Part shown: piece by piece, positions 42,760-51,076 of the stretch
Position numbering within the stretch: position 1 is the stretch's first letter
Layout: each line of letters starts with the position of its first letter
Assembly (NCBI RefSeq): GCF_009903685.1
Contig: NZ_JAAABI010000002.1
Coordinates: 682,001-746,000 of the forward strand
Direction of reading: 5' to 3'
Length of the DNA: 64,000 bases
Source: Flagellimonas ochracea
GTDB lineage: Bacteria > Bacteroidota > Bacteroidia > Flavobacteriales > Flavobacteriaceae
Notes under the pieces: model-generated
What the model was told of the DNA's origin: nothing
The model's input: only the letters and a program-made list of their open reading frames with translations
Database searches by the model: none
Made by a program: the position numbers and the translations under genes

Positions 42760-43068
42760 CTACTTGATAATAAGCTTTCTAGTAGCTACGCGATTGTTTT
42801 CAAAAACTCGCAGAATGTAGACTCCTTTGTCCAATTGTGAAAGATTCAACTCCCTGCCCAGAATGGTTGTTTTAAGCACTTGGGTCCCCAGTACATCAAA
42901 TATAAAGATTTGTTTAGGGGCATTTTTTGGAGTTTGGATGTAAACTTTACCTTGTGTGACTGGGTTGGGGTACAACTTCAGGCCATCAATATCGGTACCT
43001 GCTTGGTTGTTTTGTGCAAAACCAAGGGAGCAGACCGTAAAGAAGAGAACAAAGTAAAGTTGCTTCAT
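42760..43068 (-). CDS. Minimal T9SS sorting-domain protein, paralogue of 42299-42622
   Basis: A 102-residue protein with signal peptide (KQLYFVLFFTVCSLGFA), a ten-residue linker and a type A T9SS sorting domain (GLKLYPNPVTQGKVYIQT, IFIFDVLGTQVLK, GVYILRVFENN, ending RKLIIK). It resembles the neighbour at 42299-42622 in layout and sequence. The start at 43068 is chosen because it begins the signal peptide; a longer version would start inside the terminator at 43164-43192. It follows the beta-helix lipoprotein and TonB receptor genes but lies behind their terminator. Confidence 0.82.
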   Translation of the reverse strand: MKQLYFVLFFTVCSLGFAQNNQAGTDIDGLKLYPNPVTQGKVYIQTPKNAPKQIFIFDVLGTQVLKTTILGRELNLSQLDKGVYILRVFENNRVATRKLIIK

Positions 43069-43163
43069 AAGGTATTGATAACAAAGGCTATGCCACAAAG
43101 ATATAAAAATATAGAAGTGACCGCGTGCAGTTTGACGAAAAGGTGTTTTGAATTGATGAATAC

Positions 43164-43192
43164 AAAAAAGCCCCTTTTTAAGGGGCTTTTTC
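43164..43192 (-). terminator. Terminator after the receptor/lipoprotein operon
   Basis: The hairpin AAGCCCCTT and AAGGGGCTT with a short T-loop is flanked by A- and T-runs (43164-43192). It lies 18 bases after the stop of the lipoprotein gene on the minus strand. Confidence 0.85.
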
Positions 43193-43209
43193 AATTAATT
43201 CAAGATGTT

Positions 43210-44415
43210 TTAGTTGATACCCACGGTCCAACCAGCGCCCCAACTGGCCACATCGGTACCTGTACCGTTTCCAACGCCAGAGATAACATCAGTTTCGTCG
43301 AAAACAAATCCAGTATCATTTTTCAAGTTTGTAGTAACGTTATTGAAAGTTACATCAACAATGTTCAACAAATTATCAAGTACCCCTTGACCGGTTGGGT
43401 TATCGCCCATGTCCCCGTCCAGGTCAAATGCCTCATCATAGTTATTGATTACCACGTTGGTGAAGACACCTTGTGTACCAGCTCTCAATCGTATGGCTTC
43501 GTCATCATCAGCGGTACCATCACCCACAATTGTAACATTGGTCACGGTAGGGGCGGAGAAATATCCACCTTCGTTGCTAAAGTCGGTATTATAACCATCA
43601 CATTCGAAAGCCTTGTCGTGGGAATCACCATGCTGAATATAAACATCGGTCAAAGAACCAACAAAACCTTCGGTCCAGTCTATGGAATCGTCTTCGGAGT
43701 TAACAACGACCAAATGACTTGCATTAACGGTTCCACCGAAAAATTCAAATCCATCGTCAGAACCCTCAAAAACTTGTACAAAATCGATGGTAGTTCCAGT
43801 TCCGACACCGTAGATGGAAACCCCATTTAGCTCAGCATTGCCATCTATGGCACCACCCGCATATTCCACGCGAACGTATTCTAAAATACCAGAGTCATCG
43901 GCAGCATTATTACCACCAAAAGATAGACCACCTACTTCAGTTGTTGCGGTATCATCAGAACCATCAGGGGTCGAGTTGATGGGCGCTCTTCCACAAAGCA
44001 CGATGCCGCCCCAGTCTCCAGAAGAGGGATTGTCTGCATTTGAAGTAAATACAATCGGATTATTAGAGCTGCCATCTGCAATTATCCTTGCACCTTGTTG
44101 AATGGCGATATAGGCATTTACACCAACAGGTTCAGCTCTAACAGTCATTCCTGCAGGTACAGTTAGGGTTGTTCCTGAGGACATCAGTACAGGACCGGTA
44201 ATTAAATAATCAGTATCTGGGTCCAAGATCAAATCTTCCGTATAAACACCACTAAGGCTAACAGCATCATCTGTAGTGGGTTCATCGCTGCCACCAGTAT
44301 TGGTGGTATTGTTTGTTACACTGTTATCATTGATAACAATATCGGAGGTATCGTCACTTTCGCAAGCAATGAACAAAGCAGTGGCTATACCTAAAAATAA
44401 AAACTTGTTTTTCAT
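43210..44415 (-). CDS. Surface lipoprotein with parallel beta-helix-like repeats
   Basis: A 401-residue predicted lipoprotein: signal MKNKFLFLGIATALFIAC with Cys18, then an acidic Ser/Thr/Asn-rich linker (ESDDTSD and following) and a right-handed beta-helix-like domain (about 75-400) rich in Gly, Asp and Asn, with turns such as GDWGGIVLCGRAPIN and GSDDGFEFFGGTVNASHLVV. Relatives in flavobacteria are often labelled multidrug transporter, which the sequence does not support. It starts 21 bases after the TonB receptor stop, so it is likely its partner and may bind ligand at the cell surface. Confidence 0.8.
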   Translation of the reverse strand: MKNKFLFLGIATALFIACESDDTSDIVINDNSVTNNTTNTGGSDEPTTDDAVSLSGVYTEDLILDPDTDYLITGPVLMSSGTTLTVPAGMTVRAEPVGVNAYIAIQQGARIIADGSSNNPIVFTSNADNPSSGDWGGIVLCGRAPINSTPDGSDDTATTEVGGLSFGGNNAADDSGILEYVRVEYAGGAIDGNAELNGVSIYGVGTGTTIDFVQVFEGSDDGFEFFGGTVNASHLVVVNSEDDSIDWTEGFVGSLTDVYIQHGDSHDKAFECDGYNTDFSNEGGYFSAPTVTNVTIVGDGTADDDEAIRLRAGTQGVFTNVVINNYDEAFDLDGDMGDNPTGQGVLDNLLNIVDVTFNNVTTNLKNDTGFVFDETDVISGVGNGTGTDVASWGAGWTVGIN

Positions 44416-44436
44416 TTGTTTGAGTTTAAAAAAGAA

Positions 44437-47262
44437 TTAAAATTTATATTTAAGGGTTAGCCCAACGTTAACCCCAAGGCTATACTCTCGTATTACAATA
44501 TCTCCAATACCCGTGCCTTGACGAATAAAAGAGATGTCTGGATCTAAAATGTTCTTGGCAGAAAGATTGGCTTCAAAATGCTCACCAAAGGAGTTTTGCC
44601 AAACAAAATTCAAAGTAGGAACAGCCTTTTCCACAATATTGCCCAAGCTACCTGCTCCCAAGGAAAAAATACGATTGGAGAAATAGGAAAAGGCCACTGT
44701 GGCTTTTGGCTTATAAGTGCCAAAAATGGGACTGAAGTTTAAGTCCGCGTTCATTATGAAAGGAGATGCTCCTTCCAACTCGTCCGAATCCCTATCGAAC
44801 GTAGTGCCAAAAGTATTTTCCTCACCAGCGGGAATATCTATCAAATCTTGTTCTGTGTGGGTATAAGCTGCATTAACACCTACCGAAACTATGGCATTGT
44901 CATCAGCATCCGTGTACAGATTTTTTCTTACCTCCAATTCAATACCGAATATATCAGCTTGGTCCCCGGTTCTAAAATAACGCTGGGTTCCCGTAGCATC
45001 GGCGGCCACGACACGATTCACCGGATCCTTTATGGTTTTGGCGAAAGCTGCAAGCGATATAATTTCTCCTCGTTCCAAGAACCATTCATACTTGAGGTCA
45101 TAGTTGTAGATATCTGAATAGGTTGCTCCAGTTCCGTCCAGTCCTCCTAAAAGATCAGGGTTACCACCATACCTTATGGTCACTGCTTCGTATACGAAAG
45201 GTGCCACTTCCTTGAATTCGGGAAAAGAGGCTGTTTTACTGACTGCAAACCTCAAATTTGAATTTTCGTTCAATTCATACCTTACGTTTAGGCTTGGCAG
45301 AAAGATGTTCTCATAAACGCTTCTGAAGCCTGGATCATCTGGTCTTATGTTGATCACATCATAGACAATGTCCTGATCAAAGGTTTCTACCCGAAAACCG
45401 GGAACAAAAGTCCATTTTTCGCCTACCTGAATGTCAGCTGCCGCATATACCCCATGAACATCTAAGTTTCCAGTATAGGTGTTCTCAGGTAATCCGGGGC
45501 GGTTACGGTTACCAATATCGTTGTTGATGGGATTTAGGACGAGAAGATCCCACAATCCTTCTCCGTTGGGAATATTGATATTGTTTACATCAAAAATGCT
45601 GTTGAAATTGTTGACATCTGCAATGGGTGTGCCATCACGATCCTGAATTTCATAACCATATCGGATACTATTAAATCTGCGCTCCTTTGTCCTTCCATTG
45701 TATCCAAAGTTTAGCTTGAACTTATCGGATACTTGATATCCAAGATGTATAAAACTATTCAATTCATCATCCTCGATGCTTTGAAAAAAACGTTGATTAT
45801 CAAAAGGAATATTGGTATAAAATACCGGATTGGTATTGGTATCAGTATCTAAAGCCAATTGATAGTTTTCCAACGTTATCCTTTTTCTATCGGGTTCATC
45901 AGAAAAGACCTTGTTGAAGCCTATGCCCCAATCCATATCCAACTTCTCATTGAAAACATGCTGTCCCGTGAGTTGATTTACAAAAATCATATCTTGATTG
46001 AACTGTACATTTTGTACAAAGAAACCTTCATCAGTAGTTAGAATTGCATCTCTATTGGTGCCTTGCCCATTTATACCATAAAATCCAACAGCATCGGCAG
46101 AACTGTTGATGAAAAGAGAACTTAACTTTACCTTGTGGTCATTGTTTATGCGATATAAGACATTTCCCAGTGCAGTGGTATTGGTTGTATAGGCAAACTC
46201 GCGAACATTGGGAAAATCAACCTTGAGAACATTGGTGAAGTCCCGTGCTGGCCCTTCCCAAATTTCATAGCCGTTGTTGAAACTTGCAGCTCCGAAGAAG
46301 CTCAATCTGGAATTGTCTTTGTTGAGGTTAAAAGAATAACCCCCTTCAATGGCAGCAGAAAGGTTAATAGGACTCCAAGCTTCTTGAGGGTCAACGCCAT
46401 GAGAAAGAACCACGGCAAAAGGATCATTATCATAGCGATTGTAGAATCCGAAATTGCTTGGCCCTTCGCTTCGCACAAAATCTTCGCCAGATGCATTGGT
46501 ATTTATGCCACTTCCCAAAGTGACCTCCACATATCCGTCACCGGTATACTCCTTGGAATCAATATTTACATTACCTGCGGCAAAGTCCCCAAAAAATGAT
46601 GAGTTGTACGCCTTGCTGACCGCCACATTTTCAATAATACCTGATGAAAATAAATCGAGATTAATGTTCTTTTTATTCACATCGTTGGAGGGAAGGGAAA
46701 GACCGTTCATGGTAGTGTTCTGGTAGCGGTCGCCCAAACCCCTTACATAGACATTACTTGATCCCTGCTGCTTGGAAATACCTGAGATTTGGGCAACAGC
46801 CGCCGCCGCATCATCTATTCCTTTTAATGTAAGCGCTTCGGCACTAATGGCTTCTTGTATGACCAAAGCTTGTTTCTGTGCTAATAACAGGGCTACTTCA
46901 GAGTCTTTGCTTGCGCTGGTGGTTACAACCACCTCATCTAAACCCACGCTTGCCGCCCCCAATCCTGCATTTATTTGAGTTACTTTCCGCGGTTCTACCA
47001 ACACGTTGGGAACTTCCAAGGTTTCATAGCCCAGAAAGCTTATCACCAATGTGTAGGTTCCAGGTTCTACCCCATCGATTTCGAAAAGACCATCAAAATC
47101 GGAAGTGGTTCCATTCGTGGTCCCCTTTATCAATACATTAGCAAAAGCCAAAGGCTCGTCGTTGAGCTCCTTATCTGTCAATTGACCAACAATGCTTCCG
47201 TTTTCTTGACTAAAAGCTACGACGGTAAAAAGAGATAATAGCAATATCAGAGTAGTTTTCAT
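44437..47262 (-). CDS. TonB-dependent outer membrane receptor
   Basis: A 941-residue receptor: signal peptide (KTTLILLLSLFTVVAFS), a carboxypeptidase-regulatory-like domain (about 22-100, with GSIVGQLTDKELNDEPLAFA), a plug (about 110-240, including VYVRGLGDRYQNTTMNGLSL) and a 22-strand-type barrel ending in LTLKYKF with the terminal Phe needed for barrel assembly. It is not paired with a SusD protein; its partner is the beta-helix lipoprotein downstream. Because a PhoB/PhoR-type pair is divergent, a phosphate-linked substrate is a possibility. A G8 tract lies in its upstream region. Confidence 0.9.
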   Translation of the reverse strand: MKTTLILLLSLFTVVAFSQENGSIVGQLTDKELNDEPLAFANVLIKGTTNGTTSDFDGLFEIDGVEPGTYTLVISFLGYETLEVPNVLVEPRKVTQINAGLGAASVGLDEVVVTTSASKDSEVALLLAQKQALVIQEAISAEALTLKGIDDAAAAVAQISGISKQQGSSNVYVRGLGDRYQNTTMNGLSLPSNDVNKKNINLDLFSSGIIENVAVSKAYNSSFFGDFAAGNVNIDSKEYTGDGYVEVTLGSGINTNASGEDFVRSEGPSNFGFYNRYDNDPFAVVLSHGVDPQEAWSPINLSAAIEGGYSFNLNKDNSRLSFFGAASFNNGYEIWEGPARDFTNVLKVDFPNVREFAYTTNTTALGNVLYRINNDHKVKLSSLFINSSADAVGFYGINGQGTNRDAILTTDEGFFVQNVQFNQDMIFVNQLTGQHVFNEKLDMDWGIGFNKVFSDEPDRKRITLENYQLALDTDTNTNPVFYTNIPFDNQRFFQSIEDDELNSFIHLGYQVSDKFKLNFGYNGRTKERRFNSIRYGYEIQDRDGTPIADVNNFNSIFDVNNINIPNGEGLWDLLVLNPINNDIGNRNRPGLPENTYTGNLDVHGVYAAADIQVGEKWTFVPGFRVETFDQDIVYDVINIRPDDPGFRSVYENIFLPSLNVRYELNENSNLRFAVSKTASFPEFKEVAPFVYEAVTIRYGGNPDLLGGLDGTGATYSDIYNYDLKYEWFLERGEIISLAAFAKTIKDPVNRVVAADATGTQRYFRTGDQADIFGIELEVRKNLYTDADDNAIVSVGVNAAYTHTEQDLIDIPAGEENTFGTTFDRDSDELEGASPFIMNADLNFSPIFGTYKPKATVAFSYFSNRIFSLGAGSLGNIVEKAVPTLNFVWQNSFGEHFEANLSAKNILDPDISFIRQGTGIGDIVIREYSLGVNVGLTLKYKF

Positions 47263-47292
47263 GCGATCTGCAGTACAGTTTGATTTCGGGGG

Positions 47293-47308
47293 CAAAGAAA
47301 GGGGGGGG
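47293..47308 (-). repeat. Homopolymer tract (G8/C8) beside a -7-like element upstream of the receptor gene
   Basis: Eight consecutive Gs (47301-47308) directly adjoin CAAAGAAA (47293-47300), which on the minus strand reads TTTCTTTG, a near match to the -7 consensus. The tract would fall in the promoter spacer, 39-46 bases before the receptor start codon. Long G runs are rare in this AT-rich sequence. Confidence 0.4.
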
Positions 47309-47321
47309 TTGTAAAAGCCGT

Positions 47322-47372
47322 GTTAGCTGTTTGTTAAGTATTTATTTGAAAACCGTTACAATAAGGTTATGA
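47322..47372. promoter_or_regulatory. Candidate PhoB-type direct repeats between receptor and regulator genes
   Basis: GTTA-starting heptamers lie at 47322 (GTTAGCT), 47333 (GTTAAGT), 47355 (GTTACAA) and 47366 (GTTATGA). Their spacing is 11, 22 and 11 bases, the periodicity of PhoB-type sites, which consist of 7-base repeats every 11 bases. The 47344 position in the same register is not conserved. Confidence 0.4.
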
Positions 47373-47416
47373 CATTAAATGAACGTTAAGCGTTTATGCC
47401 GTTATAGTATTATCTT

Positions 47417-47424
47417 TACATTTG
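47417..47424 (+). promoter_or_regulatory. -7 promoter element of the two-component operon
   Basis: TACATTTG matches the Bacteroidetes -7 consensus TAnnTTTG and lies 26 bases before the ATG of the response regulator. Confidence 0.55.
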
Positions 47425-47450
47425 AATGATAAAAGACAAAAAAACTTTCC

Positions 47451-48137
47451 ATGAAGAATAAGGATATTAAGATCCTCCTTGTAGATGATGAACCGGATAT
47501 TTTGGAAATAGTTGGGTATAATTTGTCCTCCGAGGGTTATGAGGTTTTCACGGCAAAAAATGGAGCCGAAGGTGTGGCAAAGGCCAAGAAGAAAAAACCC
47601 CATTTGATCATTCTAGATGTTATGATGCCTGAAATGGATGGCATAGAAGCCTGCGAGATAATCCGAAACACTCCAGGATTGGAACATACCATCATCACAT
47701 TCTTAACCGCACGTGGGGAAGACTATTCCCAAGTGGCAGGTTTTGAGGCCGGGGCCGATGACTATATCACCAAACCCATAAAACCCAAAGTTTTGGTGAG
47801 CAAGGTGAAAGCGCTACTGCGTAGGCTGAAGGAAGATAAAAAAGAGGTCGAGGATATTGTTAAGGTTGGGAATATCGTCATCAATAGGGAAGAATACAAG
47901 ATAGTGAACGATGGTAAAGAAATCATTTTGCCCAGAAAAGAGTTTGAGCTTTTATCACTACTAACATCCAAGCCCAGCAAAGTGTTCAAGCGTGAGGTGA
48001 TTTTAGATAAGGTATGGGGCAACGAAGTGGTCGTTGGGGGCAGAACCATTGATGTGCACATTCGAAAACTTCGCGAAAAAATTGGGGACCACCACTTCAA
48101 AACCGTCAAGGGAGTGGGGTATAAGTTTGTTCTGTAA
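47451..48137 (+). CDS. OmpR/PhoB-family response regulator
   Basis: A 228-residue DNA-binding response regulator. The receiver domain (about 5-120) has the acidic pair Asp12/Asp13, the phosphorylated Asp56 in LIILDVMMPEMDG and Lys108 in YITKPIKP; the winged-helix domain (about 135-226) contains KEFELLSLLTSKPSKVFKRE and GGRTIDVHIRKLREKIG. It most resembles flavobacterial PhoB-like regulators, but a phosphate role is inference. It overlaps the kinase gene by one base (TAATG) and is divergent from the TonB receptor gene. Confidence 0.9.
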   Translation: MKNKDIKILLVDDEPDILEIVGYNLSSEGYEVFTAKNGAEGVAKAKKKKPHLIILDVMMPEMDGIEACEIIRNTPGLEHTIITFLTARGEDYSQVAGFEAGADDYITKPIKPKVLVSKVKALLRRLKEDKKEVEDIVKVGNIVINREEYKIVNDGKEIILPRKEFELLSLLTSKPSKVFKREVILDKVWGNEVVVGGRTIDVHIRKLREKIGDHHFKTVKGVGYKFVL

Positions 48138-49201
48138 TGGCCATTAAGCTTAGGAAATCCTACAAATTTGCCTTTAGATCCTCTCTTTTCATCACCATTT
48201 TTATTACGGCATTATTTCTGATTTTTCTTTTGATAGTTGAAAATCAGTATTGGTTTTATGCCCTTCCTTTTGCCCTACTATGTTTTGCTATATGCTTTAT
48301 AGTTCTTCAAATTCGCGTAGAACGTTTCATATACAGGAGAATCAAAAAAATATATGATGATGTGTCCCTGCTTGAATCTTCCACTTTTTCTTCCAGACCT
48401 GTGACCACGGATATGAAAACCCTTACCGAGGAAATTGAAAAGTTTGCAGAAGGCAAGAAAATAGAAATAGACACCCTTAAAATACGTGAAGAATATAGGA
48501 AGGATTTTTTGGGGAATGTTTCCCATGAGCTTAAAACACCTTTGTTTACAGTTCAAGGGTATATTCTAACATTATTGGATGGTGCCATGAAGGATAAAAA
48601 GCTCAGGGAAAAGTATTTACAGCGTGCCAGCAAAGGAGTAGAACGACTCATCTATATTGTTAAAGATCTTGATTTGATCACTAAACTTGAAGTGGGTGGA
48701 TTGAAATTGGAAAGAACGGATTTTAACATCATCGAACTCATTCAAAATATCTTTGATTTATTGGAGATGAAAGCGGCCCAAAAAGAAATTACACTGACAT
48801 TTGATATGGAGTACGAAAACCCCATTTATGTTAATGCGGATAGGGAGAAAATCCAGCAAGTCATCAGTAATCTTTTGGTGAATTCCATAAAGTATGGATC
48901 TCCAAACGGCACTACAGAGGTCAGTGTAGAAAACCTTATAAAAAATAAAGTCATTGTCAGAGTTACGGATAACGGTGAGGGAATTCCAAAACAGCACATC
49001 CCAAGACTTTTTGAACGATTTTACCGCGTGGACCAAAGTGGTAGCCGCAGTGAAGGCGGTTCAGGCCTTGGATTAGCCATTGTAAAACACATCATTGAGG
49101 CGCACGGTGAAAAAATCTATGTTGAAAGTGAAGAAGGCGTAGGTTCTGAGTTTTCATTTACTTTGGAAAAACGGAGGACGAATCTTCCTGAACAGCACTA
49201 A
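48137..49201 (+). CDS. PhoR-like sensor histidine kinase
   Basis: A 354-residue kinase with two N-terminal membrane helices (about 13-35 and 38-58) separated by almost no periplasmic loop. A short linker follows, then the dimerisation and phosphoacceptor domain with His130 in VSHELKTPLFTVQGY. The catalytic domain has the N box (NLLVNSIKYG), DNGEGIP and GGSGLGLAIVKHI. No PAS or HAMP domain is evident. The missing periplasmic sensor domain suggests it senses membrane or cytoplasmic signals, or a partner such as a Pst-PhoU system, as with PhoR. The response regulator gene overlaps it by one base. Confidence 0.9.
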   Translation: MAIKLRKSYKFAFRSSLFITIFITALFLIFLLIVENQYWFYALPFALLCFAICFIVLQIRVERFIYRRIKKIYDDVSLLESSTFSSRPVTTDMKTLTEEIEKFAEGKKIEIDTLKIREEYRKDFLGNVSHELKTPLFTVQGYILTLLDGAMKDKKLREKYLQRASKGVERLIYIVKDLDLITKLEVGGLKLERTDFNIIELIQNIFDLLEMKAAQKEITLTFDMEYENPIYVNADREKIQQVISNLLVNSIKYGSPNGTTEVSVENLIKNKVIVRVTDNGEGIPKQHIPRLFERFYRVDQSGSRSEGGSGLGLAIVKHIIEAHGEKIYVESEEGVGSEFSFTLEKRRTNLPEQH

Positions 49202-49326
49202 ATCGGGCAACAAGATTATTACCTCTCCAGGTTGAGGATATGCGGTTAAATATGTATGCCATTTGCCCATCATCAAGATTGCCTTAGCTTTGTCAAAAAC
49301 CATAGGTTTTTTCAATCTATATCAAA

Positions 49327-49995
49327 GTGGGAAGTAAAAACAAGTTAAAAAGGTTTAAGGAGAACGAGAGTTTTGGCAACGTGGTCCAGCCCACTCGGGA
49401 AGAAGCATTAAAGGGATTTAACCTGCAAGGCAATTGGGCCTCCTTTTTTAACAATGACCATCCCATAATTTTGGAACTTGGCTGCGGTAAGGGAGAATAT
49501 ACCGTGGAGCTGGCTAAGCGGAATTCAAATAAAAATTACATTGGTGTTGACATAAAGGGAGCTCGTTTTTGGAGAGGGGCCAAGGCGGCATTGAATCAAA
49601 AGTTGGACAACGCGGCTTTTCTTAGGACACAGATAGAGTTGATTGATTGTTTTTTTGGGGAAGAAGAGGTGGATGAAATCTGGATTACCTTTCCAGATCC
49701 CCAAATAAAATATAAGCGCACTAAACACCGACTGACCAACCCACAGTTTTTAGAGAGGTACAAGCGAATTTTGAAGAAAGGGGGAATCCTCCACTTAAAA
49801 ACGGACAGTGAGTTTATGCATGGCTATACGTTGGGGCTGTTGCAAGGTCTAGGGCACGAAATTAGCTATGCCAACCATAACGTGTACCGAAATGAAGGCA
49901 GTCCTGCCGAAGTTTTGGAAATTCAGACTTTTTATGAAAAACAGTATCTTGAAGAAGGAAAACCAATAACCTATATCCAATTTAGGATCAACTGA
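49327..49995 (+). CDS. trmB: tRNA (guanine(46)-N7)-methyltransferase
   Basis: TrmB methylates G46 in the tRNA variable loop using S-adenosylmethionine. The SAM-binding block is ILELGCGKGEYTVELAKR and the typical IWITFPDPQIKYKRTKHRLTN (quoted in part: WITFPDPQIKYKRTKHRL) follows. The start is a GTG at 49327, giving the flavobacterial N-terminus MGSKNKLKRF. The 222-residue length is normal. The 125 bases before it contain no recognisable element. A LysE-type gene follows after 3 bases. Confidence 0.94.
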   Translation: MGSKNKLKRFKENESFGNVVQPTREEALKGFNLQGNWASFFNNDHPIILELGCGKGEYTVELAKRNSNKNYIGVDIKGARFWRGAKAALNQKLDNAAFLRTQIELIDCFFGEEEVDEIWITFPDPQIKYKRTKHRLTNPQFLERYKRILKKGGILHLKTDSEFMHGYTLGLLQGLGHEISYANHNVYRNEGSPAEVLEIQTFYEKQYLEEGKPITYIQFRIN

Positions 49996-49998
49996 CCA

Positions 49999-50628
49999 AT
50001 GACCCACATTTTAATTCTCTTTTTTGCGACTTTTTCAGCAGCTTTTATGGCTACCGTGCCACCCGGCTTGCTCAATATGAATGCAGCCAAGACCAGTGTG
50101 GAAAAAGGGAAGAAAAATGGGGTGATTTTTAGCTTGGGAGTCTCTACAATGATTATGATACAGGCTTATATCGCTGTGCACATATCCAAATTTTTGTATC
50201 GACATCCTGAAGTAATTGACCTATTATTAAAAATAGCGATAGCCGTTTTTGCATTTTTTGCCATTTATTTCTTCATCACTGCCAAACGGAAGAAGAAACA
50301 AAAGATGAAAGAAGTGAACCTAAGCAAAAAGAACAGCTTTTATAAAGGCACATTGTTGGCAGCCTTGAACTTGCTGACCATACCTTATTACAGTGGACTC
50401 AATGCTATGTGGAACGAAGCCGGTTGGATACAATTTAAGGCACAAGACATTATCACTTTTGTACTAGCTGCCGGAATGGGCACATTTTCAGTGTTATATC
50501 TGTATACCTTTTATTTCAATAAATTGGAGACCAAGACCAATAGATTTTCCAAAAACTCCAATTATATACTTAGTGCCTTGATGCTAGTGCTTTTGGTCAT
50601 TACCCTAATCCGGATTTTTTATCGCTGA
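49999..50628 (+). CDS. LysE/RhtB-family exporter
   Basis: A 209-residue membrane protein with about six helices. The N-terminal FSAAFMATVPPGLLNMNAAKTS corresponds to the LysE family opening (PGP-like loop, here PPGLLN), followed by EKGKKNGVIFSLGVSTMIMI. Members export amino acids or related metabolites; the substrate here is unknown. It is packed between trmB (3 bases) and the MGMT-like gene (1 base), forming one transcription unit. Confidence 0.82.
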   Translation: MTHILILFFATFSAAFMATVPPGLLNMNAAKTSVEKGKKNGVIFSLGVSTMIMIQAYIAVHISKFLYRHPEVIDLLLKIAIAVFAFFAIYFFITAKRKKKQKMKEVNLSKKNSFYKGTLLAALNLLTIPYYSGLNAMWNEAGWIQFKAQDIITFVLAAGMGTFSVLYLYTFYFNKLETKTNRFSKNSNYILSALMLVLLVITLIRIFYR

Positions 50629-50629
50629 C

Positions 50630-50956
50630 ATGGAGGAACAAAATTTTTTTGACAACGTGTATGAGGTGGCAAAGCAGATTCCCTACGGTAGGGTCACCTC
50701 GTACGGAGCCATTGCCAAATATTTAGGAGCAGCTCGAAGTGCACGCATGGTGGGTTGGGCGATGAACAATTCATCGGGCAAAGATGTTCCAGCACACCGC
50801 GTGGTCAACCGTATTGGAGTATTAACGGGAAAGCATCATTTTGATGGAACAAACTTAATGCAACAACTGTTGGAGAACGAGGGCATTGAAGTGGTCGATA
50901 ATCAAATTGTGAGTTTTAAGGAACATTTTTGGGATCCAGCTAAAGAGCTTGGATAG
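50630..50956 (+). CDS. Alkyltransferase-like protein (MGMT family without catalytic cysteine)
   Basis: A 108-residue protein with the DNA-binding domain of O6-alkylguanine-DNA alkyltransferases (IPYGRVTSYGAIAKYLGAAR, VGWAMNNSSG). The catalytic PCHR motif reads PAHR (54-57): the cysteine is replaced by alanine, so it cannot accept an alkyl group. This is the hallmark of ATL proteins, which bind O6-alkylguanine and hand the lesion to nucleotide excision repair. It is last in the trmB-lysE-atl unit; Tag at 4.7 kb is a second alkylation repair protein in the window. Confidence 0.92.
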   Translation: MEEQNFFDNVYEVAKQIPYGRVTSYGAIAKYLGAARSARMVGWAMNNSSGKDVPAHRVVNRIGVLTGKHHFDGTNLMQQLLENEGIEVVDNQIVSFKEHFWDPAKELG

Positions 50957-51024
50957 TATAATTCGTTACAATCCCACCATCTTCATTTTCAATGGGCCAG
51001 CTTCTTTAGATCGGCCTTAAGGCG

Positions 51025-51032
51025 TATCTTTG
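51025..51032 (+). promoter_or_regulatory. -7 promoter element of the Mrp/NifU operon
   Basis: TATCTTTG matches TAnnTTTG and lies 44 bases before the ATG of the Mrp gene, leaving a leader of about 38 bases. No convincing -33 element was found. Confidence 0.5.
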
Positions 51033-51076
51033 TAATTTAGAATCAGTACAAACGACTGCATAGAAAATTAGGACAG

